From: Acuticoccus sp. MNP-M23
GTDB lineage: Bacteria; Pseudomonadota; Alphaproteobacteria; Rhizobiales; Amorphaceae
Length of the DNA: 64,000 nucleotides
Reading direction: 5' to 3'
NCBI RefSeq assembly: GCF_031195445.1
Contig: NZ_CP133480.1
Span: 2,224,501-2,288,500, forward strand
This document shows, piece by piece, positions 42,670-51,142 of this stretch. Position 1 is the stretch's first letter. Every line of letters starts with the position of its first letter. The notes below the pieces were generated by a model. It did not search any database, was not told the DNA's origin, and worked only from the letters and a program-made list of their open reading frames with translations. The position numbers and the translations under genes were made by a program.

Positions 42670-43235
42670 CCGACCGCGCCGAAACCTTCGACAACCTCTA
42701 CCGCGCCGACCCCGACCCGTGGACCTTCACGACGAGCGATTACGAGCGCCGGAAATATGAAGCCACGCTCGCCGCGCTGCCACGGCAGACCTACGCGCAC
42801 GCGCTGGAGGTCGGTTGCTCGATCGGCGTGCTGACGGCAAGCCTTGCCACGCGCTGTGACGCCGTCACGGGGCTCGACGTCTCCCCCGTTGCGCTGGAAC
42901 TTGCCGCTGCGCGTTGCCGCGGCCACGCCGTCCGGCTGGTGCGCGCCGAGATCCCGCGCGAGTGGCCGGAGGGGCGGTTCGACCTCATCGTGTTTTCCGA
43001 GGTGCTTTATTTTCTCACGGCCGAAGAGGTTGCCGCATCGGCGGTCTGTGCCCTGGCGGCGCTGGAGCCGGGCGGGGACATCCTCCTCGTCAACTGGCTT
43101 GGGCCGTGCGACACCGGCCTCACCGGCGAGGAGGCCGTCACCGTCTTTGCGATTGCAATCGAGGCGGGCGGCGGCCATTGCCGCACCTTGCTGCGTACGG
43201 AGCAGTACCGGATCGACCTCGCCGGTTCGGCCTGA
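42666..43235 (+). CDS. NodS-like SAM-dependent methyltransferase
   Basis: 189 residues, TTG start overlapping the deacetylase TGA (TTGA). The N-terminal DPDPWTFTTSDYERRKYE and motif I EVGCSIGVLTASLA match the NodS/NodS-like family; rhizobial NodS N-methylates the deacetylated end sugar of Nod factor. Being coupled directly to a deacetylase supports N-methylation of a freed amine. I recall database entries where PIG-L and this methyltransferase are one fused protein. Both stop codons at this convergent end lie in one hairpin. Confidence 0.85.
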   Translation: MTDRAETFDNLYRADPDPWTFTTSDYERRKYEATLAALPRQTYAHALEVGCSIGVLTASLATRCDAVTGLDVSPVALELAAARCRGHAVRLVRAEIPREWPEGRFDLIVFSEVLYFLTAEEVAASAVCALAALEPGGDILLVNWLGPCDTGLTGEEAVTVFAIAIEAGGGHCRTLLRTEQYRIDLAGSA

Positions 43236-43247
43236 CGGCGTCAGGCC
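43229..43247. terminator. Compact hairpin holding both convergent stop codons
   Basis: GGCCTGAC (43229-43236), loop GGC, GTCAGGCC (43240-43247). The methyltransferase TGA and the matB TGA (as TCA) both lie inside the stem. Only TTCTC follows, so it is a weak or Rho-assisted terminator candidate. Confidence 0.55.
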
Positions 43248-44779
43248 TTCTCGAACGTGGCGGCGTAGGTCTTCCGCAGTGCAGCCTTCTGGACCTTGCC
43301 CATGGTGTTGCGGGGCAGCTCGTCCACGAAAAACACCCGCACGGGCTGCTTGTACCGGGCAAGCTTGTCAGACAATGGCGCCACGATATCGGCCTGAGTG
43401 AGCCCTTCGCGGGCGGGCACGACAACGGCCGCAACCCCCTCGCCGAAATCGGGATGCGGCAACCCGATGACAGCGCTTTCCACCACGCCGTCGATCTCGT
43501 CGATCAGCCCCTCGACCTCCTTGGGGTAGACGTTGAAGCCGCCGGAAATGATGAGGTCCTTGCCGCGGCCGACAATGCTGACATAGCCGTCGGCATCGAC
43601 GACGCCGAGGTCTCCGGTGATGAAGAAGCCGTCCGCCCGCAATTCCTCGGCGGTTTTGTCGGGCATCCGCCAGTAGCCCTGAAACACGTTCGGGCCGCGC
43701 ACTTCCAGCGTGCCGATTTCGCCATCGGGAAGCTCAGCGCCGGTCTCGCTGCACACCTTCAGCGCGACGCCGGGGAGGGGGAAGCCCACGGTGCCGGGTC
43801 GGCGTTCGCCCTCATAGGGGTTGGAGGTGTTCATGTTGGTCTCGGTCATCCCGTAGCGTTCCAGGATGGCGTGGCCTGTCTGCGCCTGCCAGCGCGTATG
43901 GGTTTCCGCCAGAAGCGGCGCAGAGCCCGAAACGAAAAGCCGCATGCCGGCAGCCGCCTCGCGGGTCAGGCCCGGATGGTCGAGAAGGCGGGTGTAGAAG
44001 GTCGGTACGCCCATCAGTGCAGTGGCGTCCGGCATTGCCGAAAGGATCGCATCGGCATCGAAGCGAGGCAGGAAGATCAACGCCCCGCCGGCCGCCAGCG
44101 TGATGTTGGTGGCCACGAACAGGCCGTGGGTGTGGAAGATCGGCAGCGCATGGATCAGCCGGTCTTCCGCGGTGAAGCGCCAGAGATCGCAGAGAGTTTC
44201 GCTGTTGGACCACAGATTGTCGTGGCTGAGCATGGCGCCCTTGGAGCGGCCGGTGGTGCCCGAGGTGTAGAGAATGGCGGCCAGATCGTCTGCAGTGCGC
44301 GGCACGGTGGCAAAGTCTTCCGGCGCGGCGGCGGCCTCGTCCATCAGCGTGCCGGTGGCGGTGCCGGCCACCATCGCGCCCATGGTGGCAATCCCTGCGC
44401 CGACACGGGTGGCCAGCGGCGCCAGAGCGGCTTCACGCGCCGGGTCGACCACAAAGAGGGCCGGCTCTGCGTCGGTCAGGAAATATTCGATCTCGGCTGG
44501 CGTGTAGCCGGTGTTGAGCGGCAGGAAGATGGCGCCGGCCCGCACGGTGGCAAGGTAGAGCGCGATCATCTCCAGCGACTTGTCCGCCTGCACGGCAACC
44601 CGGTCGCCCGGCTTCACGCCGCGGGCGGTGAGAACGTTGGCCAGCCGCCCGGCGAGCGCCGCAAGATCGCCATAGCGCATGCGGCGAACGCTCTCGCCCG
44701 GCACCTCGGCAAAAATGCGGGACGGGTCCGCACTGCCGAGGAGGCGGCTGTAAAGGTGGTTTTCACCACCCATTGTCAT
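43241..44779 (-). CDS. matB: Malonyl-CoA synthetase (MatB type)
   Basis: 512 residues of the adenylate-forming family. Start ATG 44779 overlaps the previous gene's TGA (ATGA); the longer open frame to 45667 is a shadow. Motifs: YTSGTTGRSKGAMLSH (P-loop), YGMTETNMNTSNPYEGERR, which matches the malonate-binding region typical of MatB, GFFITGDLG, and the C-terminal catalytic Lys in PRNTMGKVQKAALR. It activates malonate to malonyl-CoA. No malonate carrier or decarboxylase is adjacent. Confidence 0.88.
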   Translation of the reverse strand: MTMGGENHLYSRLLGSADPSRIFAEVPGESVRRMRYGDLAALAGRLANVLTARGVKPGDRVAVQADKSLEMIALYLATVRAGAIFLPLNTGYTPAEIEYFLTDAEPALFVVDPAREAALAPLATRVGAGIATMGAMVAGTATGTLMDEAAAAPEDFATVPRTADDLAAILYTSGTTGRSKGAMLSHDNLWSNSETLCDLWRFTAEDRLIHALPIFHTHGLFVATNITLAAGGALIFLPRFDADAILSAMPDATALMGVPTFYTRLLDHPGLTREAAAGMRLFVSGSAPLLAETHTRWQAQTGHAILERYGMTETNMNTSNPYEGERRPGTVGFPLPGVALKVCSETGAELPDGEIGTLEVRGPNVFQGYWRMPDKTAEELRADGFFITGDLGVVDADGYVSIVGRGKDLIISGGFNVYPKEVEGLIDEIDGVVESAVIGLPHPDFGEGVAAVVVPAREGLTQADIVAPLSDKLARYKQPVRVFFVDELPRNTMGKVQKAALRKTYAATFEKA

Positions 44780-45690
44780 TTCGCCCAGCGCATCACGAGC
44801 GGATCGGTTTCGCGGGCAAGTTCCATCAGGCCGGCGCGGGTTTCCGGCGGCAGCGGGGCCAGCGGATGGCGCACATGGTCCGACTTGATGACGCCCGTTT
44901 CCATGAACACCGTCTTGCAGGCCCGGAGGCCGCACTGCCGGTTCTCGTAGTTCACCAGCGGCAGGATCTTTGCGTAAAGCCGCGCCGCCTCTGCCCGGTC
45001 CCCGGCGGCGTGCGCCGTCAGCACCGGCTTGATGAGGTCCGGCAGCAGCGCGCTCGACATGGAGCCGGTGGCGCCCGCGTCGAGATCGGCCATCAGCGTG
45101 ATGGCTTCCTCGCCGTCGAACGGGCCGACGATGTCGGCACCGCCCGCCGCAATCAGGTTGCGCAGCTTCTGGGCCGTCTGCGGCATCTCGATCTTGAAGT
45201 AGGAGACGTTCGCAATCTCGCGGGCAAGCTTCACCAGGAACGGGACCGACAGGTCGACACCGCCCAGCGGAGCATCCTGGATCATGATCGGCAGGCCCAC
45301 GTCGGACGCCTGCGACAGCTGCTCGTAGGTCTGCGTTTCGCTGCCCTTCATCAGGGCGCCGTGGTAGGGCGGCATCAGCATCACCATGGCGCCGCCAAGA
45401 TCTTTGACGAGCTTGAGGCGGCTCACCACAATGTTGGTGGCAAAGTGCGAGCAGGTGACCATCACCGGCACACGGCCGGCCACGTGTTCGATGCTGAGGC
45501 GGGTCAGCGCCTCGCGCTCGTCGTCGGAAATCAGGAATTGTTCGGAGAAGTTGGCAAGAATGCAGATCCCGTCGACACCCTGGTCGACCATCAGGTCGAG
45601 CACGCGCTTCATGCCCTCTTCGTCCACCGCGCCATTGTCGTGGAAGGGGGTCGGGGCGACAGGCCACACGCCTTTGTAAGGTCCGCTCAT
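44776..45690 (-). CDS. DapA-family (N-acetylneuraminate lyase/dihydrodipicolinate synthase) aldolase
   Basis: 304 residues from ATG 45690. Class I TIM-barrel aldolase with Schiff-base Lys in VSYFKIEMPQ and ILANFSEQFLISDDER in the position of the usual GTTGE motif. GICILANFSEQ differs from true DapA, so lysine biosynthesis is unlikely. It may act on a 2-keto-3-deoxy acid or a malonate-related product: it is translationally coupled to matB, an unusual pairing. It shares an upstream region with the divergent DUF2927 gene. Confidence 0.8.
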   Translation of the reverse strand: MSGPYKGVWPVAPTPFHDNGAVDEEGMKRVLDLMVDQGVDGICILANFSEQFLISDDEREALTRLSIEHVAGRVPVMVTCSHFATNIVVSRLKLVKDLGGAMVMLMPPYHGALMKGSETQTYEQLSQASDVGLPIMIQDAPLGGVDLSVPFLVKLAREIANVSYFKIEMPQTAQKLRNLIAAGGADIVGPFDGEEAITLMADLDAGATGSMSSALLPDLIKPVLTAHAAGDRAEAARLYAKILPLVNYENRQCGLRACKTVFMETGVIKSDHVRHPLAPLPPETRAGLMELARETDPLVMRWAK

Positions 45691-45791
45691 TGCTGCTCTT
45701 CTCGTCTGTGCGCCAGTGTGGCGTCGTGAAGGATGGACAAGACCAGCCGAAAAGGCTGTGTGCAAGTCGCGTTTCGTTGCGGCGGGACGAT

Positions 45792-45804
45792 CAATTGTGA
45801 ATTG
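45792..45804. promoter_or_regulatory. Palindromic operator candidate
   Basis: CAATT-GTG-AATTG is a perfect 5-bp inverted repeat between the divergent aldolase and DUF2927 genes, about 100 bp from the aldolase start. AT-rich for this genome. Confidence 0.4.
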
Positions 45805-45875
45805 TCAGACTTAGCGTGACACGTCTTCCTCACCTATCATGAAAGTGCGATGAACACGCGCGCCAGGAAACCTTG

Positions 45876-46703
45876 ATGGAAGATGCACCCGGACCTGCCG
45901 GTCTTCGCAAGATGCATGGCCGTGGCCTTGGTGGATGGGCGCGCCTGACGGCCATGATTATTGCGGTTCTGCTGGCCCTGGCGCTGCCGGCGCAGGCGCG
46001 GCATTTTTCCGATGAGGCACTGATTGATGGCTTCATGGAGACCGTGTTCGGCGCCGAAGTTGGCGACGAGGCCGACCGGGAGGCCTCCCGCGTCGTCAAG
46101 AAATTCACCGGGCCGGTTCATTATCATCTGATCTCCACATCGTCGGTGGACCGGCGCAAGACGCTGCGGCGCTTCCTGACCCAGCTGTCGGATGCGGTCG
46201 AGAACCTCACCTTGCGCGAAACTCCGGTGATGGAAGAGGCGCAGATGCTCATCTACCTCACCGACCGGGCGGACTACCGCGCCACCATCCGCGCCTCCGT
46301 GTGGGAGGGCGTCAACACGGCCTTTCTGGAGGGCAACGCCTGTTCGGCGGTGCTTGCCGCAAGGCGCAGCGGGATCGAGCGGGCGCACATCTTTCTGGTG
46401 GCGGACGAGGGGTTTCTCGGCCTGTCCCACTGCATGGTGGAGGAAATCGCGCAGAGCCTCGGCCCGGCCAACGACAGCACGGCATTGCCCGACAGCATCT
46501 TCAACGATGAATCGACGCTCAACGTCTTTGGCGTGTTCGACTGGTTCATTCTCAACATGCTGTACGACCCGCGGATCCTGCCCGGCATGGACGAGGCCGA
46601 AGTGCGCATGATCCTGCCCGAGGTGATTTCGGATGTCCGGGCACGGTTGCCGCGCGCACTGGAAGCGCACCGGGCGAGCCAGCTCCACGACCGGGCGCGC
46701 TAG
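45876..46703 (+). CDS. Exported or anchored DUF2927 protein
   Basis: 275 residues from ATG 45876. A hydrophobic segment (about 25-41, TAMIIAVLLALALPAQA) ends like a signal peptide preceded by a long N-region, so a start nearer 45912 may be correct. The DUF2927 domain follows: FSDEALIDGFMETVFGAEVG, HYHLISTSSVDRRKTL and SHCMVEEIAQSLGPANDS. Members are uncharacterised predicted metal-dependent peptidase-like proteins; HCMVEE could be part of such a site. Function unknown. Confidence 0.78.
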   Translation: MEDAPGPAGLRKMHGRGLGGWARLTAMIIAVLLALALPAQARHFSDEALIDGFMETVFGAEVGDEADREASRVVKKFTGPVHYHLISTSSVDRRKTLRRFLTQLSDAVENLTLRETPVMEEAQMLIYLTDRADYRATIRASVWEGVNTAFLEGNACSAVLAARRSGIERAHIFLVADEGFLGLSHCMVEEIAQSLGPANDSTALPDSIFNDESTLNVFGVFDWFILNMLYDPRILPGMDEAEVRMILPEVISDVRARLPRALEAHRASQLHDRAR

Positions 46704-46872
46704 CGTTCGCGCCCCGGCCGGGAGCGCGCCGGGCTGTGCTGGCGCTGTTATCGCCGTGCCGGCGGCAGGTCGCGCTTCCTTGCCCGGATCTGTAAAAATG
46801 CGGCAGTATATGGGTGGTGGATCATTGCGAAATGGGTAGGGTGAGCAAAGTCCTCCACCGATGACCAGGGAG

Positions 46873-46895
46873 ATGTCCGCACCAGAAGCGGATAT
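46873..46895 (+). promoter_or_regulatory. Hairpin just upstream of the Crp/Fnr start codon
   Basis: ATGTCCGC (46873-46880) pairs with GCGGATAT (46888-46895), one wobble, 7-base loop, ending 10 bases before ATG 46906. No Shine-Dalgarno is visible between, so the structure could control translation or be an operator for autoregulation. Confidence 0.4.
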
Positions 46896-46905
46896 TTAAT
46901 CTGAC

Positions 46906-47592
46906 ATGAGCGTCGCGCCGACACTGTTGTCCCAGAGCATTGCGCTCGACGGCCTGCCTGAAGACCTTGCGGTCGAGCTGATCAAGGTGGCGCGGACGCG
47001 GCCGGTGAAGGCGGGGTCTGCCGTGTTTGAAACGGGCGATCCCGGGGACGGCTTTTATGCTTTGCTGGAGGGGTCGCTGCGGGTGATCCTGCGCGGCGAG
47101 GAGGGCGAGCAGGTGCTGGCGCTCCTGTCGCCGGGAGCCATTTTCGGCGAGATGTCGCTGTTTGACGGTGAGCCGCGCTCGGCAAGCGTGGTGGCGGCAA
47201 AGTCCTCCCGCGTCGCATTTTTCGACAAGGCGGCCGTGTTCCGCTTTGCCGACGACAATCCCGCAGTCTACCGCCACATGATGTGCATTGTCGGCCGCCG
47301 GCTGCGCGCGTCCAACGCCACGCTGGCGGCGCGCTCGCTCCTGCCGCTCACAGGCCGCGTTGCGCAGACGATGCTTCACCTGTCGGACATGTTCGGCAAG
47401 GATGTGGGCGGCGGCCGGCGCCTCGTTCACCACAAGATCAGCCAGGCCGACCTTGCCGCGATGGTCGGCGCCGCGCGCGAAAACGTCAGCCGCGTGCTGA
47501 ACGACTGGAAGCGCGAGGGTCTTATCTCCCGCATCAGCGGATACTACTGCATCGAAGACCAGACCGCGCTGAAGGCGCTGGCGACGCTGTAG
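46906..47592 (+). CDS. Crp/Fnr-family transcriptional regulator
   Basis: 228 residues. N-terminal cyclic-nucleotide domain with the phosphate-binding cassette FGEMSLFDGEPRSASV (E82, R91, S92), intact for cAMP binding, and no Fnr-type cysteine cluster. The C-terminal winged helix has ISQADLAAMVGAARENVSR as the recognition region. A membrane adenylate cyclase is encoded 20 kb away. It is followed by a convergent sugar-acid operon. A global or carbon-source role is likely but the regulon is not visible. Confidence 0.9.
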   Translation: MSVAPTLLSQSIALDGLPEDLAVELIKVARTRPVKAGSAVFETGDPGDGFYALLEGSLRVILRGEEGEQVLALLSPGAIFGEMSLFDGEPRSASVVAAKSSRVAFFDKAAVFRFADDNPAVYRHMMCIVGRRLRASNATLAARSLLPLTGRVAQTMLHLSDMFGKDVGGGRRLVHHKISQADLAAMVGAARENVSRVLNDWKREGLISRISGYYCIEDQTALKALATL

Positions 47593-47631
47593 CTGTTCGG
47601 GGCACGCAGGCCGTGCCCCGAACACGCGTTG

Positions 47632-48570
47632 TCAGGTGACCGGCGTGATCGCCGGCAGACCGTCGAGGTGGGCCTTGAGGTTGCGCACCACCAGATCGCC
47701 CATGGCCCAGCGGGTCTTGGTGGTGGCCGAGCCCTGGTGCGGCGACAGAACCACGTTGTCCATCGTGTAGAACGCTTCCGGCACCTTGGGTTCTTCGTCG
47801 AACACGTCGAGCGCAGCGCCGCCGAGGCGGCCTTCCTGAAGCGCCTTGATCAGCTCCGGCTCGTCCACCGAAGGGCCGCGGCCGACGTTCACGAGCATTC
47901 CGTCAGGTCCCAGCGCGTCGATCACCTCGCGGTTGATGAGGTGCTTGGTGGCCGCACCACCCGGCACGATGGAGACGAGCCAGTCGACCTCGCGCGCCAT
48001 GGTCAGGAGATCGGGGTAGTATTGGAACGGCTCGTGCGCCTGATCGTTGCGGCCGTGGAAGACCACGCGCATCTTGAACGCCTGCGCCCGCCGAGCCACT
48101 TCCTTGCCGATCCGGCCAAGGCCGATGATGCCGACGGTCTTGCCCGTCAGTTCGCCGGTCAGTGCGTACGGTCCGTCCGTCTCCCACTTGCCGGCGCGGG
48201 TGTAGGCATCGGCTTGCGGGATCTTGCGGCAGAGCGCAATCATCAGCCCGAGGGTGATCTCGGCCATCGCGTCGGTCAGAACGTCCGGCGTGTTGGTCAC
48301 GACAATGCCGCGTGCCCGGCAGTCCGCCACGTCGATGGCATCGTAGCCAACGCCGAAGCTGGAGATGATCGAGAGGTTGGGCAGCTTGTTCATGATCTCG
48401 GGCGGGCAGCCGACGTGGCCGTTGGTGGCGACACCCTTGATCCGGGAGCCAATGCGGGTCAGCAGCGCATTGGGGTCGTCCGCCTCGTACAGCTTGTGCG
48501 TGTTGAAATTCGCATCCAGCGCGTCGATGACGCTCTGGAGCATCTTGCGCATGATCAGAACGTCGCTCAT
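47632..48570 (-). CDS. D-isomer 2-hydroxyacid dehydrogenase
   Basis: 312 residues. Rossmann motif GIIGLGRIGKEVA, NVGRGPSVDEPEL with the substrate-binding Arg, and catalytic His in VLSPHQGSATTK. Resembles hydroxypyruvate/glyoxylate reductase-type members. Its ATG lies inside the FAH-gene stop (TGATG), so it is the last gene of the coupled operon 51068-47632. In a sugar-acid pathway it could reduce the 2-oxoacid product. Confidence 0.85.
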   Translation of the reverse strand: MSDVLIMRKMLQSVIDALDANFNTHKLYEADDPNALLTRIGSRIKGVATNGHVGCPPEIMNKLPNLSIISSFGVGYDAIDVADCRARGIVVTNTPDVLTDAMAEITLGLMIALCRKIPQADAYTRAGKWETDGPYALTGELTGKTVGIIGLGRIGKEVARRAQAFKMRVVFHGRNDQAHEPFQYYPDLLTMAREVDWLVSIVPGGAATKHLINREVIDALGPDGMLVNVGRGPSVDEPELIKALQEGRLGGAALDVFDEEPKVPEAFYTMDNVVLSPHQGSATTKTRWAMGDLVVRNLKAHLDGLPAITPVT

Positions 48571-49415
48571 CAGGCAGCCACCACGGTCTGCTTCTGCTCG
48601 CCCAGACCGTCGATGCCAAGCGTCATGGTATCGCCGACCTTGAGGTAGACGGGCTCGGGCTTCATGCCCATCGCGACGCCGGGGGGCGTACCAGTGGGGA
48701 TGATGTCGCCGGGCTCCAGCGTCATGAAGCGGGAGACGTAGGCGATGATCTGCGGCACGTTGAAGATCAGCGTGGAGGTGGAGCCGCGCTGGCGCTTCTC
48801 GCCGTTAACGTCGCACCACATGCTGAGATTATGGACGTCTGCCACTTCGTCCTTGGTGACGAGCCAGGGGCCGAGCGGGCCGAACGTGTCGTGCGACTTG
48901 CCCTTGGTCCACGTGCCTTCGAGCTTGATCTGGTAATCGCGCTCCGACACGTCGTTGAAGACGGAATAGCCGGCCACATAATCCATCGCGTCGGCTTCGG
49001 AGACGTACTTGGCCCGTTTGCCGATCACGATGGCAAGCTCGACTTCCCAGTCCAGCGCCTTGGAGCCGCGCGGCAGCTCCACATCGTCGTTTGGACCGCA
49101 GATGGCCGTCAGCGCCTTGTGGAAGAAGATCGGCTGGGTAGGCGGCGTGGCGCCGGTCTCGGCCGCATGGTCGGAGTAGTTGAGGCCGATGCACAGGACC
49201 TTGCGCGGATCGCCGACGCAGGGGCCGATCCGGCCGGGGTTGTCGACCTTGGGCAGCGCATCGAGATCGGTTGACGCAAGGCGTTCCAGAAGCTCGGTGG
49301 AGAGGGTGGCGGACGAGATGTCCGCAACGACCTCGGAAAGGTCGCGGATGGAGCCGTCGCTGTGCACACAGCCCGGTTTTTCGTGGCCCGCCGGGCCGTA
49401 GCGCAAGAGTTTCAC
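48570..49415 (-). CDS. Fumarylacetoacetate-hydrolase-family C-C hydrolase
   Basis: 281 residues, GTG start at 49415 with AAGGAG upstream. FAH domain: LCIGLNYSDHAAET, DWEVELAIVIGKRAKYV with metal-binding acidic residues, YSVFNDVSERDYQ, GDIIPTGTPPGVAMG. The group includes 2,4-diketo-3-deoxy-L-fuconate hydrolase, which splits its substrate to pyruvate and lactate. Together with a KDF-dehydrogenase-like SDR just upstream this reaction is plausible; ureidoglycolate lyase labels for this family are probably misleading. 31 bp separate the two genes. Confidence 0.8.
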   Translation of the reverse strand: MKLLRYGPAGHEKPGCVHSDGSIRDLSEVVADISSATLSTELLERLASTDLDALPKVDNPGRIGPCVGDPRKVLCIGLNYSDHAAETGATPPTQPIFFHKALTAICGPNDDVELPRGSKALDWEVELAIVIGKRAKYVSEADAMDYVAGYSVFNDVSERDYQIKLEGTWTKGKSHDTFGPLGPWLVTKDEVADVHNLSMWCDVNGEKRQRGSTSTLIFNVPQIIAYVSRFMTLEPGDIIPTGTPPGVAMGMKPEPVYLKVGDTMTLGIDGLGEQKQTVVAA

Positions 49416-49446
49416 GTGGGGTCGCTCCTTGGGTGGGTCTTGGGGG

Positions 49447-50175
49447 TCAGCCGGCTGTCCAGCCGCCGTCGATGATGTGGGTCTGCCCGGTCACGAAGGC
49501 CGACTCGTCGGAGGCGAGGTAGACGGCAAGGCTGGCGATCTCCTCGGCGCTGGCGATCCGGCCCATGGGCTGGCGGGCGATAAAGGATTTCAGCGCGCCC
49601 TCATAATCGCCGGTGGCGCGCAGACGCTCGTGCAGCGAGGGGCTGTCGACGGTGCCGGGGCAGATGGCGTTGCAGCGCACGCCCTTGGCCACAAAGTCGA
49701 TGGCGACCGCCTTGGTGAGGCCGATGATGCCGGCCTTGGAGCCGCCATAGACGCAGCGGTTGGGCGCGCCGATGATGGAGGACGCCGCCGACGCGATGTT
49801 GACGATGGAGCCGCCGCCGCGCTCGATCATCCCCGGAATGGCAGCGCGCATGGCCCGGAACATCGACTTCACGTTCAGGCTGAAGGCGAGGTCGAAGTCT
49901 TCGTCGGTGGCTTCGAGGATGGTGCCGGCGTGGACGATGCCCGCGCAGTTGAAGAGGATGTCCGCCCGGGCATCGACCACGGCGCGCTCCAGCGCATCCT
50001 TGTCGAGCACGTTGAGGGCGAAGCTCTCCACCCCGTCCGGCAAGCCGGCAAGGCCTGCTTCGTTCACGTCGGTGGCGATGACGGTGGCGCCCTCACTGGC
50101 GAAGGCTTCCGCGGTGGCACGGCCGATCCCTTGGGCGGCGGCGGTGAGGAAGGCGCGTTTTCCGGAAAGACGCAT
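49447..50175 (-). CDS. SDR dehydrogenase resembling 2-keto-3-deoxy-L-fuconate dehydrogenase
   Basis: 242 residues. TAAAQGIGRATAEAFA (NAD motif with Gln-Gly spacing), LNVLDKDA, LFNCAGIVHAG, and catalytic Tyr/Lys in YGGSKAGIIGL. The short length and TAAAQGIG start are typical of KDF dehydrogenase/DHRS6-like proteins. Its ATG overlaps the previous stop by one base. With the FAH hydrolase downstream and an UxaA-family dehydratase 4 kb away it could form a non-phosphorylated deoxy-sugar-acid route. Confidence 0.78.
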   Translation of the reverse strand: MRLSGKRAFLTAAAQGIGRATAEAFASEGATVIATDVNEAGLAGLPDGVESFALNVLDKDALERAVVDARADILFNCAGIVHAGTILEATDEDFDLAFSLNVKSMFRAMRAAIPGMIERGGGSIVNIASAASSIIGAPNRCVYGGSKAGIIGLTKAVAIDFVAKGVRCNAICPGTVDSPSLHERLRATGDYEGALKSFIARQPMGRIASAEEIASLAVYLASDESAFVTGQTHIIDGGWTAG

Positions 50176-51068
50176 CAGCGATCCTTGAAGAGTTCTGCGA
50201 AGAAATCGACCATCTGGGGCACCATCTTGTCGCCGTGCCCGTTGGCCTTGGCAATGCCGAGCGCCTGTTTTGCGGCGACCGACATGAGGGACGTGGTGCC
50301 GAGATCATCCGCCATTGTGGCGTAGTAGCCAATGTCCTTGGACCCGTTGGCGATGGAGAAGGCGAGCTTGTCGGGCACGCCGTCGATGGCGTTGGCCTTC
50401 ACGAAGTCCATCATGCCGGACTTCAGCGGGCCGGCGGACATCACGTCGTAAAGCATCTGGCGGGGGACGCCGGCCTTGTCGGCCATGGCGAAGGCCTCGG
50501 ACATGGCGCACGCCGTGGTCATGGCGAAGAAATTGTTGATCAGCTTCAGCGTGTGGCCGGCACCCAGCGCACCCACGTGGAAGACGTTTTCGCCAAGATC
50601 CTTCAGCACCGGCTCGGCGCGCTGATAATCCGCCTCGGCGCCGGCGGCCATGATGTTGAGCTTGCCTTCCACGGCAAAGGCCGGCGTGCGGCCGAGCGGC
50701 GCATCCATGTAGTGCGCGCCGGCGGCCTCAACGGCTGCACCGAGCGAGAGGGTCGAACCCGGCAGCGATGTGCCGAAGTCGATCACCAGGGTGCTGGGCT
50801 TCAGGCCGGCGATCACGCCATCGTCGCCCAGCATCCGGCTTTCCACCGACGCGGACGTGTCCATGCACATCATCACGATGTCGCTGGCTTGGGCAACGGC
50901 CCTGGCGGTGGTCGCTTCGGTGGCGCCGCGTCCGACGGCGGCATCGACGCCCTTGCGGTTGCGGTTGGCAATCACGGTAAGCGGATAGCCGAGCGACTGG
51001 AGGCGCTCCACCATGGCCGAGCCCATGAGGCCGAGGCCAATGAAACCGATGGCCGGGCGATTGGTCAT
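50175..51068 (-). CDS. Beta-hydroxyacid dehydrogenase (3-hydroxyisobutyrate dehydrogenase family)
   Basis: 297 residues; start 51068 with GGGAAG upstream. GFIGLGLMGSAMVERL (NAD(P)), FGTSLPGSTLSL (substrate loop), and catalytic Lys in GHTLKLINNFFAM. Family reactions include tartronate semialdehyde reduction, 3-hydroxyisobutyrate and L-threonate/tetronate oxidation. The last would fit otnK/otnI at 10 kb, the first would fit sugar-acid breakdown here. First gene of the four-gene operon. Confidence 0.87.
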   Translation of the reverse strand: MTNRPAIGFIGLGLMGSAMVERLQSLGYPLTVIANRNRKGVDAAVGRGATEATTARAVAQASDIVMMCMDTSASVESRMLGDDGVIAGLKPSTLVIDFGTSLPGSTLSLGAAVEAAGAHYMDAPLGRTPAFAVEGKLNIMAAGAEADYQRAEPVLKDLGENVFHVGALGAGHTLKLINNFFAMTTACAMSEAFAMADKAGVPRQMLYDVMSAGPLKSGMMDFVKANAIDGVPDKLAFSIANGSKDIGYYATMADDLGTTSLMSVAAKQALGIAKANGHGDKMVPQMVDFFAELFKDR

Positions 51069-51142
51069 GTTCTTCCCTGCATTTTCTGGCGCCTTGGCGA
51101 CGGCCGCGGGGGGACCGCGGCGCTGGAGGCGCAATTTTTATT

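Noticed and set aside
42914-44950. Plus-strand frame of 678 codons
   Set aside because: Shadow of the methyltransferase end and antisense to matB.
44780-45667. N-terminal extension of the matB frame
   Set aside because: Overlaps the DapA-family gene in another frame; ATG 44779 overlaps that gene's stop as expected for coupling.
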